DNA from: JAFGVL01 sp031553685
GTDB lineage: Bacteria; Bacteroidota; Bacteroidia; Bacteroidales; Paludibacteraceae
Length of the DNA stretch: 51,493 bases
Assembly (NCBI GenBank): GCA_031553685.1
Contig: JAVBLE010000037.1
Coordinates: forward strand, 1-51,493
Reading direction: 5' to 3'
Shown: positions 9,842 through 18,411 of the stretch, piece after piece
Layout: every line of letters starts with the position of its first letter
How positions within the stretch are numbered: position 1 is the stretch's first letter
Notes under the pieces: model-generated
The model's input: only the letters and a program-made list of their open reading frames with translations
What the model was told of the DNA's origin: nothing
Database searches by the model: none
Position numbers and translations under genes: made by a program

Positions 9842-11278
9842 ATGCCACATTCAGACCTCAAAAAGAAAACAACCACTGCCCTTGTATGGAATGCCTTGGA
9901 TAAGGTAGGAGTACAAGTTGTACAATTTGCCGTTGGGGTAATAACAGCCCGGTTGCTTTTGCCGCGCGATTTTGGTTTAATAGGTGCTTTAGCAATATTT
10001 ACCATGTTAAGCAATTTGCTTATTGAAAGTGGATTCTCAGCAGCACTTATTCGTCGGAAAAATGTGACTCGTGGACAGTATTCGGCAGTCCTTTATTTTA
10101 ATTTGGGTGTAAGCATTTTGTTGTATGCCATTTTATTTTTTTGCGCTCCACTGATTGCTGCATTTTTTGAAATGCCTGAATTGACAACGCTTTCTCGTTT
10201 CTTGTTTTTAGCCATCATTTTTAATTCTTTGGGGATTGTCCAAACGGTTATCTTCACTAAAGAATTTAAATTCAAAATTCTAACAACAACCAATCTTGTT
10301 TCTCTTATTATTACCGGAGTTGTAACTGTTTGGATGGCAATGAGCGGCTATTCATATTGGGCAATTGCGTGGCAGCAAGTGTTGATGGTAACTTTGCGGG
10401 TAGTATTACTTTGGTTTTGCAGTGATTTTCGTCCGGTTAAAACGGGAGATTTCACCATTATTCGTGAAATGTTTCGATTTAGTTCATTGTTATTGATGAC
10501 GGGAATTATCAATGTTATTGGAAAAAATGTTTATAATATAATTATTGGAAAATTTTACAAAATCGACGATTTGGGATATTATACACAGGCGCAGAAGTAT
10601 CAATCAATTCCAAGTACTGTTATAACAGCTACTTTACAAGGAGTTGCATTACCTGTTATGTCCGAAATTCATGAAGATCAAAAACGACACCTTGCTGTTT
10701 TCCGGAAAATAATTCGTATGGCTGCATTTCTAATTTTTCCGGTGATGCTTGGGATGCATGCTTTGGCAGAACCTCTGATTACTATTTTGCTTACGGAAAA
10801 ATGGCTTCAATCGGTCGAATATTTTAAAATTTTGGTGTTGGCTTCGCTTGTTTTCCCTTTTCACAGTTTATTTTTACAATATTTTATGGCTAAAGGGAAT
10901 TCTAAAAATTATTTGATGCTCGAAATTATTCGCAATGCAATGATGATAATTTCTCTTGCATTTGCTTATCATAGTATTGTGTTGATGCTAGTCGGTTTTG
11001 CCGTTTCATCATTACTATCATACCTTATAGATGCTTTTTTGATGCAAAAAGAAATAAAATATAGTTTCTTTGAGCATGCAAAAGATATTGTACCCTATCT
11101 GGGAGTTTCGATAGGGATGTATGCCGTAGTAATGCTTGTTGGATTGTTGCCTTTAGGACTTTATTCTCTTACTGCATTGCAACTTATAGCAGGCATATTG
11201 TTTTATTTTGGTTGTTTAAAAATATTAGGGTCGAAAATTTTTGAGGAAGTGTTGAGTTTAATTCAACGGAAAAAATAA
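9842..11278 (+). CDS. Wzx/WzxC-type polysaccharide flippase
   Basis: This 478-residue integral membrane protein has about 12-14 predicted hydrophobic helices from residue 15 to 470. The N-terminal pattern (ARLLLPRDFGLIGALAIF) and the YYTQAQKYQSIPS segment near 245-258 are typical of the polysaccharide-export (PST, WzxC/RfbX) branch of the MOP superfamily, which moves undecaprenyl-linked repeat units across the inner membrane. It converges, 3 bases apart, with the minus-strand glycosyltransferase/nonulosonate genes and very likely exports their product. No polymerase (Wzy) or chain-length gene is in the window. Confidence 0.9.
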   Translation: MPHSDLKKKTTTALVWNALDKVGVQVVQFAVGVITARLLLPRDFGLIGALAIFTMLSNLLIESGFSAALIRRKNVTRGQYSAVLYFNLGVSILLYAILFFCAPLIAAFFEMPELTTLSRFLFLAIIFNSLGIVQTVIFTKEFKFKILTTTNLVSLIITGVVTVWMAMSGYSYWAIAWQQVLMVTLRVVLLWFCSDFRPVKTGDFTIIREMFRFSSLLLMTGIINVIGKNVYNIIIGKFYKIDDLGYYTQAQKYQSIPSTVITATLQGVALPVMSEIHEDQKRHLAVFRKIIRMAAFLIFPVMLGMHALAEPLITILLTEKWLQSVEYFKILVLASLVFPFHSLFLQYFMAKGNSKNYLMLEIIRNAMMIISLAFAYHSIVLMLVGFAVSSLLSYLIDAFLMQKEIKYSFFEHAKDIVPYLGVSIGMYAVVMLVGLLPLGLYSLTALQLIAGILFYFGCLKILGSKIFEEVLSLIQRKK

Positions 11279-11281
11279 TTT

Positions 11282-12184
11282 TTAAAACCCTAACAATCCT
11301 TTAGTTACATTCCATCGGAAAGCAATCAATTTATTTCCCTTTTGTGGTTGAAGTTTCAGCAAATAAAACGGATATAATGCCAGACTTGCTGCCCATTTAA
11401 TACTTTCTGCAATTAAGCGTTTCACAAATTTCCCGGTTGATATTCCAAGTGTTCGTTTTCGTTCGCTTACTCCAATCGAATAAGTAAGACGGTTGAAAAA
11501 TTCTTCAGTCAGCTTTTCTGCTGGAATATGATGGTAAATAATGGCCTCCGGTAAATAATAACACTTTTCTCCGGCTTCAATAACCCGTAAAAAGAAGTCT
11601 TTGTCTTCAGCACCCAGTAAGTCTGAGCCTTTTCGCCCTAAGTCTGTGTTGAACAATCCATATTTATTAAAAAGGTCTTTTCGCAATGAGGCGTGCCCCG
11701 TTCCGGGATAATCTTTTCCCGAAACTATTTTGATACGATTTCCTTTGTTGTAATAACCTGTTATCAATCGTAATGTAAAATAGGATAACCAGGAAGGTTT
11801 CTCAGCTTCATAAACTGGCTCTACAGGTCCTCCGCAAAGGGCAGCATCCGGATAATTATTAAAGAAGTCATATATAACTTGTAAATAATCAGGTTTTACC
11901 GTTTCATCATCATCAATAAAACAAATAATTTCACCGGATGATTCTGCTACACCCCTATTTCGAGCATAAGAAATACCTTGATTTGTTTCGATGAAATAGC
12001 GAAAATTTATTTTCGAAAAATCAGTTTTGAAACGAGTGCATTCCAATTCGGTTTTATCTGTACTATTGTTATTTATCAAAACAATTTCATACTTTTCCGT
12101 CGGAAAATCATTTTCGGCAAGACTTTTCAATACATCATAAATGTATTTATCGCGATTATAAGTGCAAATGATGAGGCTTATCAT
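11282..12184 (-). CDS. Family 2 glycosyltransferase
   Basis: This 300-residue enzyme has a GT-A fold: SLIICTYNRDKYI at the N-terminus, INNNSTDKT in the nucleotide site, and the DDDE motif within CFIDDDETVKPDY near residue 90-100, which would bind the metal and sugar nucleotide. LLGAEDKDFFLRV near 190 is the acceptor-side ED motif. It probably adds one sugar to the lipid-linked glycan. It is the last gene of the minus-strand glycan run, 9 bases after the preceding GT2 gene, and its stop abuts the convergent flippase gene. Donor and linkage cannot be inferred. Confidence 0.9.
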   Translation of the reverse strand: MISLIICTYNRDKYIYDVLKSLAENDFPTEKYEIVLINNNSTDKTELECTRFKTDFSKINFRYFIETNQGISYARNRGVAESSGEIICFIDDDETVKPDYLQVIYDFFNNYPDAALCGGPVEPVYEAEKPSWLSYFTLRLITGYYNKGNRIKIVSGKDYPGTGHASLRKDLFNKYGLFNTDLGRKGSDLLGAEDKDFFLRVIEAGEKCYYLPEAIIYHHIPAEKLTEEFFNRLTYSIGVSERKRTLGISTGKFVKRLIAESIKWAASLALYPFYLLKLQPQKGNKLIAFRWNVTKGLLGF

Positions 12185-12193
12185 AGTTCTTTT

Positions 12194-13198
12194 CTATTTA
12201 TACCACAATAATTTCATGGTTTTGAACATAACATTTATTTTGTACCATGGTAAATGAATGGAAAATGCCGAAATCCACCTTTTTGTTGATATACAACAAA
12301 CAATCCATCTGCTCCAAAGAAAAGCATCGAGGTCAGATTGCCGGTATTTTTTTACTTTCCGGTTATTCTGGGATAGAAATTCAAACCATTTTTTTTCTTC
12401 TATCAAATTGATACTAAAATTTCTCTTGTTTCCTAAGTGATACAATTGAAACGAAAACTTATGTAATTCAAGTTCTTCATCAGACATTTTCCTTCCTAAA
12501 AAATCTTCTATAGATGGTTTTAGTAACTCAAATTTTTTTGCAGTTTGAAAATCTTCGTTAGCAATCGAAATATTGCTGTCGTGCCAACGGTATTTGAATA
12601 AAAACTCCGGTAAATTGGCAATTTTTAATCCTGAATTAGTAATGCGTAGCCACAAATCCAAATCTTCGGTATGTAATGCTGACGGATTGTATTTAAATTG
12701 TTTTAAAATATCCGTTCTAATCATTACTGTCGGATGGATAATAGGACACGAAAACAAAAGAGATATTCTTAGGAGTTCATCTTCATTGATATATTTTATT
12801 CGTTTTGTTTTTTCTCCTTTATTGTTAATCAAATATGCCCACGAACCGCACAAAGCGTAATCGGGATGCTTTTCTAAAAAATCGATTTGCTTTGCAAAAC
12901 GCTTCGGCTGGCAAACATCGTCTGCATCCATTCGAGCAATGTATTTTCCTGTTGCTAAATCAATTCCTTTATTTAGTGTAGCAATTAATTTTAGATTTGT
13001 GTCGTTTTTTATATAATGAATGCGTTTATCTTCGAAGGAAAGGATAATTTCTTCCGTTTTGTCGGTAGAACCATCGTTGATGACCAATAATTCAAAGTCC
13101 GCAAACGACTGGTTCAAAATACTTTCAATTGCCTCACCAATATATTTTTCGGCATTGTAGGCAGGCATTAAAACGGAAATGAGGGGAAAAGAATTCAT
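12194..13198 (-). CDS. Family 2 glycosyltransferase
   Basis: This 334-residue GT2 enzyme shows PLISVLMPAYNAEKYI at the start, VINDGSTDKT, and the metal-binding DADD in YIARMDADDVCQPKR near residue 90-95. The donor-binding region and a downstream HTEDLDLWLRI motif (the ED catalytic-base region) are intact. The C-terminal third is basic and aromatic, perhaps peripheral to the membrane. It is the second-last gene of the glycan run, 27 bases after the GT14-like gene. Substrate unknown. Confidence 0.9.
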   Translation of the reverse strand: MNSFPLISVLMPAYNAEKYIGEAIESILNQSFADFELLVINDGSTDKTEEIILSFEDKRIHYIKNDTNLKLIATLNKGIDLATGKYIARMDADDVCQPKRFAKQIDFLEKHPDYALCGSWAYLINNKGEKTKRIKYINEDELLRISLLFSCPIIHPTVMIRTDILKQFKYNPSALHTEDLDLWLRITNSGLKIANLPEFLFKYRWHDSNISIANEDFQTAKKFELLKPSIEDFLGRKMSDEELELHKFSFQLYHLGNKRNFSINLIEEKKWFEFLSQNNRKVKKYRQSDLDAFLWSRWIVCCISTKRWISAFSIHLPWYKINVMFKTMKLLWYK

Positions 13199-13225
13199 AA
13201 TTTTTGCGCGTAATTAAAATACGGT

Positions 13226-14176
13226 TTATACACCTTTTGACAAATATTCATCCAACAAGTCAAATATTTTATTATCTATATCCACATCAAATTTTCGTGC
13301 AAACAATTTGTTTTCAGGTTGTGATAGTAACGATGGAAAATCGGTTTTTGTAAAAGTAATTGGCGAATTGCCATCACCGCGCACAAAATCAGCAAATGTC
13401 AGATTATCCTTTATTTTGATCCTTTTGTCCGATTTCATCAAGTGTTTTAATATAGTTTGAAAAAATAATTCATCTGCACAAAGTGTATATTTATAGAAAT
13501 CATACAATATTTTTTCGTTAGAAATTATGTAATTATATATTTTCAATAATGTTTCGTAACGAAATGCCCACCATTGTGAACCATAGTAATGTAAATCAAA
13601 TGGGGAAGATTTTTTTTTCTTAAAAAGTTCTTGGATAAGGTCAAATCTTCTCTTAAAAAGTAATTGTCCAAATCGTATTGGGATTTTATAGCATGCAAGT
13701 ATGGCATTAAGTGGTGGAAATAATATGAAATCTTCTTTTTGGGAAGAAAAATTTACCTTTTTGTTTCGGATGCGATATGTGTAATATTCGTTATTATTCT
13801 GTGGAATAGGGTCTAATTTGAATTCAATATGTTCGAACTCCCGGTTTTCTTTTAAATAACTGTTGATGTACGAATTACTTTTTACAGGATAATCTTGTCC
13901 ACTGATAAAAATGGTATAAGCTTCACGGTTGTCTTTTATTACCTCTTTGATTAAATTTAATGTTGCTTCCACTTGGCTGAAATCTCCCCAAATGCAGTCT
14001 ACTCTTTTTTCAATCAAGTTTACATTCGGCTGGGTTAAGATAGTAGAAAAGGTATTGAAATCTGATTTTTTGTCAATATGAATATAAAAGAATGATTCTC
14101 CGTCGTCCAACCGATTTATCAGACGGAGTAGTTGATCCGGGCTTTTATGAGCTTGTATGAGGTAGTTTTTTTTCAT
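13226..14176 (-). CDS. Core-2/I-branching-type glycosyltransferase (GT14-like)
   Basis: This 316-residue protein resembles the bacterial branch of the beta-1,6-N-acetylglucosaminyltransferase family (Branch domain). Diagnostic parts are YLIQAHKSPDQLLRLI at the start, FFYIHIDKKSDF, the CIWGDFSQVEATL segment and FISGQDYPVKS, followed by GSQWWAFRYETL near 190-200. The start overlaps the previous gene by 4 bases (ATGA), implying coupled translation. It probably transfers a xylose- or GlcNAc-like sugar during surface-glycan assembly, but the donor is not predictable. Confidence 0.85.
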   Translation of the reverse strand: MKKNYLIQAHKSPDQLLRLINRLDDGESFFYIHIDKKSDFNTFSTILTQPNVNLIEKRVDCIWGDFSQVEATLNLIKEVIKDNREAYTIFISGQDYPVKSNSYINSYLKENREFEHIEFKLDPIPQNNNEYYTYRIRNKKVNFSSQKEDFILFPPLNAILACYKIPIRFGQLLFKRRFDLIQELFKKKKSSPFDLHYYGSQWWAFRYETLLKIYNYIISNEKILYDFYKYTLCADELFFQTILKHLMKSDKRIKIKDNLTFADFVRGDGNSPITFTKTDFPSLLSQPENKLFARKFDVDIDNKIFDLLDEYLSKGV

Positions 14177-15315
14177 CCTAATTTATCAAAGATAGCATTA
14201 TATTCTTTAACAAGAATTTCTTCGTTAGTCATATTTTCGGTTTCCGGGGTAGTAAGATAGGAATAGATATATTTTTCACTATACTCTTTATCTATTGGCG
14301 AAAAATCCATTTGTTCAATATTATACTTATCTACTGCATAAACATTTTTATTTAAATGTTGAGCGAAAGTATGCAATCGAAATGCAAATTTAGGCGTTTT
14401 GTCCATTTCGGAAGTTGAAATAAATACTACAGGTTTATTAAAAAGCATCGCAAAAGCTGTGCTGTTACTCATGTGGGTAATTACTAATTTTGCATCTTTA
14501 ATTAATTCGCCGGTTTTGTATTTTATGATTTGCCTGCTTCCAAACTCGTTATTGTTATATATTGCTTTTGGATGAGCGGCTATAATTACTTCGGCTTGAA
14601 ACTTATTTTCTATTTGATCAAAAAACTTTCGAAGCGTTGCCTGATAATTTTCTACACTCACATATTTTTGCATATTGTAAGTAATAAGATCGTGGTGCAA
14701 GGGGATGTAGGTGTCCAAAAAAACAATATAAGGATTTATCTGTGTAGGTGATGCGCTTTTTTGTAATTTCTTGAAAATCTCATAATCAGGATGGTTAATA
14801 ACTTTTGAGTATGGACAGGCAGATGAAAACCAATAAGTAGAAAGGTCAATATGGTGTATTTTTTTGTACAGGTTGTAATATTTTGTTTGTAAAAAGCCAT
14901 TGATTTTTTTTATAAAGTCTGCCGATGAAAGCATGCGTAATATTTTGTCTTTCAGCGATAAATGCAATACAGCTACGCCTGCGTACGGATAAATGGTTGT
15001 AATTGTATAATTGTTTTTGGAAAGCAGCTTGAATATTTTTCGGCAATAGAACGCGTCATGAAGTGAGGATATAATAATAGTCTTTTTAGGGTCATTCAAT
15101 GTCAACTTTTTTTTTAATTCAGCCAAAGAGGCGATTGAATACAAATTGGGAGCTGTTAGTCTGTCCGGAACATTCAAATTACTCTTGCAAAAAGGTAAAT
15201 ACTCCCAATATTCCAGTTCAAATCCATTTTCTTCAAAAGTTTTTAAAAAATACAACTCTTGAACTTTTATGGTTATGAATTGATGGGCGATAAATATGAT
15301 TTTTCTTGATTTCAT
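14173..15315 (-). CDS. Putative glycosyltransferase, possibly a CMP-nonulosonate transferase
   Basis: This 380-residue soluble protein lies directly after the CMP-nonulosonate synthetase gene, overlapping it by 4 bases. I do not recognise a named family with certainty. The C-terminal half has a GT-B-like pattern: VIIAAHPKAIY near 245 (an HP motif) and VITHMSNSTAFAMLFNKPVVFI near 285-305 (an S-rich motif followed by a hydrophobic strand), as seen in polysialyl- and Kdo-type transferases that use CMP-sugars. Its position beside neuA makes a sialyltransferase-like role attractive, but this is inference. Confidence 0.6.
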   Translation of the reverse strand: MKSRKIIFIAHQFITIKVQELYFLKTFEENGFELEYWEYLPFCKSNLNVPDRLTAPNLYSIASLAELKKKLTLNDPKKTIIISSLHDAFYCRKIFKLLSKNNYTITTIYPYAGVAVLHLSLKDKILRMLSSADFIKKINGFLQTKYYNLYKKIHHIDLSTYWFSSACPYSKVINHPDYEIFKKLQKSASPTQINPYIVFLDTYIPLHHDLITYNMQKYVSVENYQATLRKFFDQIENKFQAEVIIAAHPKAIYNNNEFGSRQIIKYKTGELIKDAKLVITHMSNSTAFAMLFNKPVVFISTSEMDKTPKFAFRLHTFAQHLNKNVYAVDKYNIEQMDFSPIDKEYSEKYIYSYLTTPETENMTNEEILVKEYNAIFDKLG

Positions 15316-16472
15316 GACACTTCCGTTAGTAATAATTCTACAGCTTCTCGTACAGCGCCTTCACCACCTTTTAATTTTAAAACATGTATGTTTGCAATAT
15401 TCTTTACTTTTGCGACAGCATCAGCCGGGCAAAAAGCATTTCCGACTGCCGAAAGCAATTCTAAACAATTAATATCATCGCCAATATAGGCAACATCATT
15501 CAATGTAATGCCTTCTTTTTTACAAATTTCTTTTGCTGCCGCAAGCTTTCCGCCTTCTCGTTTGCCTTGGTACAGATAATCTACTTGTAATTTGCGGGCA
15601 CGATTTTCGACAATTTTTGTATTTTCCGAAGTAATTATCCCGGTTTTAATGCCTGCTTGCTTTAATAGTTGTATTCCCATGCCATCATGTGTATTGAATT
15701 TTTTGAGTTCATCGCCGTTTTCGGAATAATACATACCGGCATCGGTCAAAACGCCATCAACATCGGTCAGAAAAAGTTTTATTTGCTTTTTAGGTTTTTT
15801 TGACAACACATATTTTTGCATCAGATTTTCTAAAATAGCCCAATCATCAGGCTCATCAATTTCGGTAGCGGTATACTCGGGCATTTCATAAATCCCGATT
15901 TTGCCAGATAAGCGGTTTTTATCTTTTATGATATTTTCTACTGTATTGATATAAAATGCACCATTTTCCATCAACTCACCTTTAAAATTTTGGCGACGAG
16001 GACGATTTCGATAATCATAATTTCTACTTGTCCCGTCTTCGTTCCAAAAGAAACGGAAACTTCGTACACAGGTAAGCATTGAATCATATTTTTCTTTAGA
16101 AAAGATGTTTAATGCTTCTTCAAAATGTTTACTTTCGGTTAATGGTGAGGTTGCTTGTACAAGTATGAATAGATTATCGCTTGCCAAATTTACCCGATTA
16201 ATATATTCTAACAGCACACTTTCTGTACTTGCAGTATCAGTAGCATTTTCGGCAGAGCGATTATATATTTTTACTTTATCGAAATTAAAATCAATGACCA
16301 CCTTTTTTATTTCTTCGGAATCGGTAGCAACAATAATTTCATCCACTTTGCTTGCGTTTTGCAATGCGGCAATGTTCCAATATACCAAAGGTTTACCGCA
16401 AAAATCTTTGATATTTTTTAATGGAATGGATTTACTCCCGCCGCGAACAGGGATAAAAGCAATGGTTTTCAT
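15312..16472 (-). CDS. neuA: CMP-nonulosonate synthetase fused to a KdsC-like HAD phosphatase
   Basis: This 386-residue two-domain protein activates a nonulosonic acid with CTP. Residues 1-225 are the cytidylyltransferase: FIPVRGGSKSIPLKNI nucleotide loop, VATDSEEI, and LVQATSPLTES near 104-113. Residues 230-386 are a KdsC-type HAD phosphatase: nucleophile Asp237 and Asp239 in LTDVDGVLTD, IITSENTKI, and YIGDDINCLELL near 335. The same order occurs in animal CMAS. The fused phosphatase suggests that the acid is made as a 9-phosphate and dephosphorylated before activation, as in KDN synthesis known from Bacteroides. The fused domain could also be only structural. Confidence 0.9.
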   Translation of the reverse strand: MKTIAFIPVRGGSKSIPLKNIKDFCGKPLVYWNIAALQNASKVDEIIVATDSEEIKKVVIDFNFDKVKIYNRSAENATDTASTESVLLEYINRVNLASDNLFILVQATSPLTESKHFEEALNIFSKEKYDSMLTCVRSFRFFWNEDGTSRNYDYRNRPRRQNFKGELMENGAFYINTVENIIKDKNRLSGKIGIYEMPEYTATEIDEPDDWAILENLMQKYVLSKKPKKQIKLFLTDVDGVLTDAGMYYSENGDELKKFNTHDGMGIQLLKQAGIKTGIITSENTKIVENRARKLQVDYLYQGKREGGKLAAAKEICKKEGITLNDVAYIGDDINCLELLSAVGNAFCPADAVAKVKNIANIHVLKLKGGEGAVREAVELLLTEVS

Positions 16473-16475
16473 TTC

Positions 16476-17300
16476 TTAATTTTTTATTACTTCTACATAC
16501 AAACTCATATTTGGATAAACCAAATCAAAATGTTGGGGATCTTGCATTTCTCTACAAACAGAAGAATTGTGTTTGGAGCGAATAACTATATTGAATCCTG
16601 ATTGGGTTAACATTTTAGCAGCTTTGTCGAAAGTCCAATAGTTGATATGGTCGCCTACGCAGGTATTTCTGAATGATAAATCTTGAGTCAGATATTCTAA
16701 AAAATCATTCATTGGCATTGAATTGAATTCTGAAATATAATCTTTTTCATTGATCCCGTTTTTATACCCTAATAATTTGGGCGTAGCAACTTCGCGCACA
16801 AAAAAATCGATAACTCGTGGTTGCTCATCTTTTGTATAAAACTCGGAAGAAAACCATTCATTGCGCCATTCCCAGTAATCGGAATTTGTTTTTGATACTT
16901 GATAGAGAAATTCAGCGTCGGGGCAACAAAAGCGGGCAACTCCGTTCTTTTTTAATACACGAAATATTTCCTTAAACAGTTCCTGGATATATTTATCCTC
17001 AATATGTTCAATCACATGGCTGCAATATATAACATCAATGCAGCCATCTTCAAACGGTAATTTGTCGTTTCGTATGTCATAAGGGATGATTTTGTGTTTT
17101 TTCTGTACTTTGGCATACCATTCCGAAGGGTAATCCAGATTTGTCCAACCCTCACATGTCCAGTCGCCACTGCCAATATTCAACATTACTTTATTGGTAT
17201 TGGAGAGGTTTTTTTTCGAATAAACAGAACTTTTACTCAGATTGTAACCAAATTTATTGAAAATGCGATTTGCATTTTTTGTTAGATGTAGTAAACTCAT
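16476..17300 (-). CDS. Class I SAM-dependent methyltransferase in the glycan cluster
   Basis: This 274-residue protein has a methyltransferase core: MLNIGSGDWTCEGWTNLD (motif I, residues about 40-56), then VIYCSHVIEHIEDKYI (motif IV) and VLKKNGVARFCCPD (motif V). The type is common in O-antigen and capsule loci, where it O-methylates sugars or modifies the nascent chain. It lies between neuB (4-base gap) and neuA (3-base gap), so it belongs to the same transcript and may act on the nonulosonic acid itself. Target not determinable. Confidence 0.85.
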   Translation of the reverse strand: MSLLHLTKNANRIFNKFGYNLSKSSVYSKKNLSNTNKVMLNIGSGDWTCEGWTNLDYPSEWYAKVQKKHKIIPYDIRNDKLPFEDGCIDVIYCSHVIEHIEDKYIQELFKEIFRVLKKNGVARFCCPDAEFLYQVSKTNSDYWEWRNEWFSSEFYTKDEQPRVIDFFVREVATPKLLGYKNGINEKDYISEFNSMPMNDFLEYLTQDLSFRNTCVGDHINYWTFDKAAKMLTQSGFNIVIRSKHNSSVCREMQDPQHFDLVYPNMSLYVEVIKN

Positions 17301-17304
17301 GGTT

Positions 17305-18177
17305 TTACCATTTCACTTGATTCTTTTTCAATTTATTTCTTTGAACAGATTCTATTTCCAAGATTTCCTGTTTTTTATAGTTCAATGCCTTTGCTACAGC
17401 GCGACAGTCACGGGCGAGTTTCCGCATTCCATCCGGTTCTAATGATGCGGCATGGTCGGTCCCTTTCCATGTACGATCAAGTGTGAAATGTCGTTCGATC
17501 CATTCTGCTCCAAGGGAAACTGCTGCCGAATCTATGGCAATCCCTAAATGATGTCCCGAAAATCCAATCGCTTTCACTCTTTCACCAAATGTTTGTTTGA
17601 TACGATTTATCTCTAACAAACAAATGTCCTCAAAAGGTACAGGATAACCACTTGTGCAACTATATAAAACCAAATCTTTACTTCTACCTTTCGACTCAAA
17701 AAACGAAACGATTTGGTCTTCCTCTGTATGTGTGGTCATTCCAAGTGAAAGGTGAATTTCCCCTGAATAATTGTCGCACAAATATTCCAACAACTCTTTA
17801 TTCAAATTACAAGCCGAAGGAATTTTTATCAGTTTTGGATTAAGAGAAGCTATTTCTTTTGCTGAGGTCAAATCCCAAACGGAAGTAGAGTATTCTACCC
17901 CAAACTCTTCACACCAAAGTTTTAATTGTTTATGCTGTTCCAAATCGAACTCCAAAAACTCACGATGTGCACCATAAGTGTCGCCATACGAATTTGTAGG
18001 GTTTGGGTGCGGCGCAGTATATTCTTCTTCACTAAGCAATTCCTTGTTGCAACGCTTTTGAAATTTTACCACATCAACTTTGCAAAATAAAGCTGCAGTT
18101 TGTATCATTTCTTTTGCAATTTGCATACTTCCTTTGTGATTTCCACCTATTTCGGCGATAATTTTTGGAGTATTCAT
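17305..18177 (-). CDS. neuB: NeuB-family nonulosonate synthase lacking the SAF domain
   Basis: This 290-residue TIM-barrel enzyme condenses phosphoenolpyruvate with a hexosamine or hexose, or its 6-phosphate, to make a nonulosonic acid. Family signatures: IIAEIGGNHKGSMQIAKEMI, VDVVKFQKR, EFGVEYSTSVWDL, KIPSACNLN, SLGMTTHTEED, and GFSGHHLGIAIDSAAVSLGA with WIERHFTLDR. NeuB/SpsE proteins usually have about 340-350 residues with a C-terminal SAF (antifreeze-like) domain; here the sequence ends just after the barrel. Exact product (Neu5Ac, KDN, legionaminate) is open. It heads the tight operon running to 11282. Confidence 0.9.
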   Translation of the reverse strand: MNTPKIIAEIGGNHKGSMQIAKEMIQTAALFCKVDVVKFQKRCNKELLSEEEYTAPHPNPTNSYGDTYGAHREFLEFDLEQHKQLKLWCEEFGVEYSTSVWDLTSAKEIASLNPKLIKIPSACNLNKELLEYLCDNYSGEIHLSLGMTTHTEEDQIVSFFESKGRSKDLVLYSCTSGYPVPFEDICLLEINRIKQTFGERVKAIGFSGHHLGIAIDSAAVSLGAEWIERHFTLDRTWKGTDHAASLEPDGMRKLARDCRAVAKALNYKKQEILEIESVQRNKLKKNQVKW

Positions 18178-18213
18178 AGTATTTATTTAATATCTTGATT
18201 TTAATGAAAGTGA

Positions 18214-18411
18214 TTATGGTTTTCTACAAAAATATATTTTCTCAGTCTGTGTTAACAATCCATATTTTACCAATTCTTCTTGTGTAAATGTCTGCATAAA
18301 ATCTTCGACAGTTACAATAAAACCGGCTTCTTCCAATTTGGCGTTATAATCTTTTTGAGATTTATCTAAAAAATTTCTGAATTTATATAAGAATAATTTT
18401 AAGTTGTTTTT
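18214..18411 (-). pseudogene. Remnant of a methyltransferase C-terminus
   Basis: Translating the minus strand immediately after the leuS-C stop gives 65 uninterrupted codons ending at 18214. The peptide includes DYNAKLEEAGFIVTV, then EELVKYGL and finally KIYFCRKP. This pattern (a D-Y...L..AGF segment, an (E)E..(K)YGL segment and an I-Y-x-C-x-K-P end) matches the tail of class I SAM methyltransferases of polysaccharide clusters as I recall it. No start codon or upstream catalytic domain is present: the first ATG would give only 28 residues. It is therefore a gene fragment left at a recombination junction. Confidence 0.5.
18227..18234 (-). promoter_or_regulatory. Candidate -7 box (TATTTTTG) for the neuB operon
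   Basis: On the minus strand TATTTTTG lies about 50 bases before the neuB ATG, inside the tail of a decayed methyltransferase gene. It could start the neuB-to-GT2 transcript independently of leuS. The box alone is weak evidence. Confidence 0.35.
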
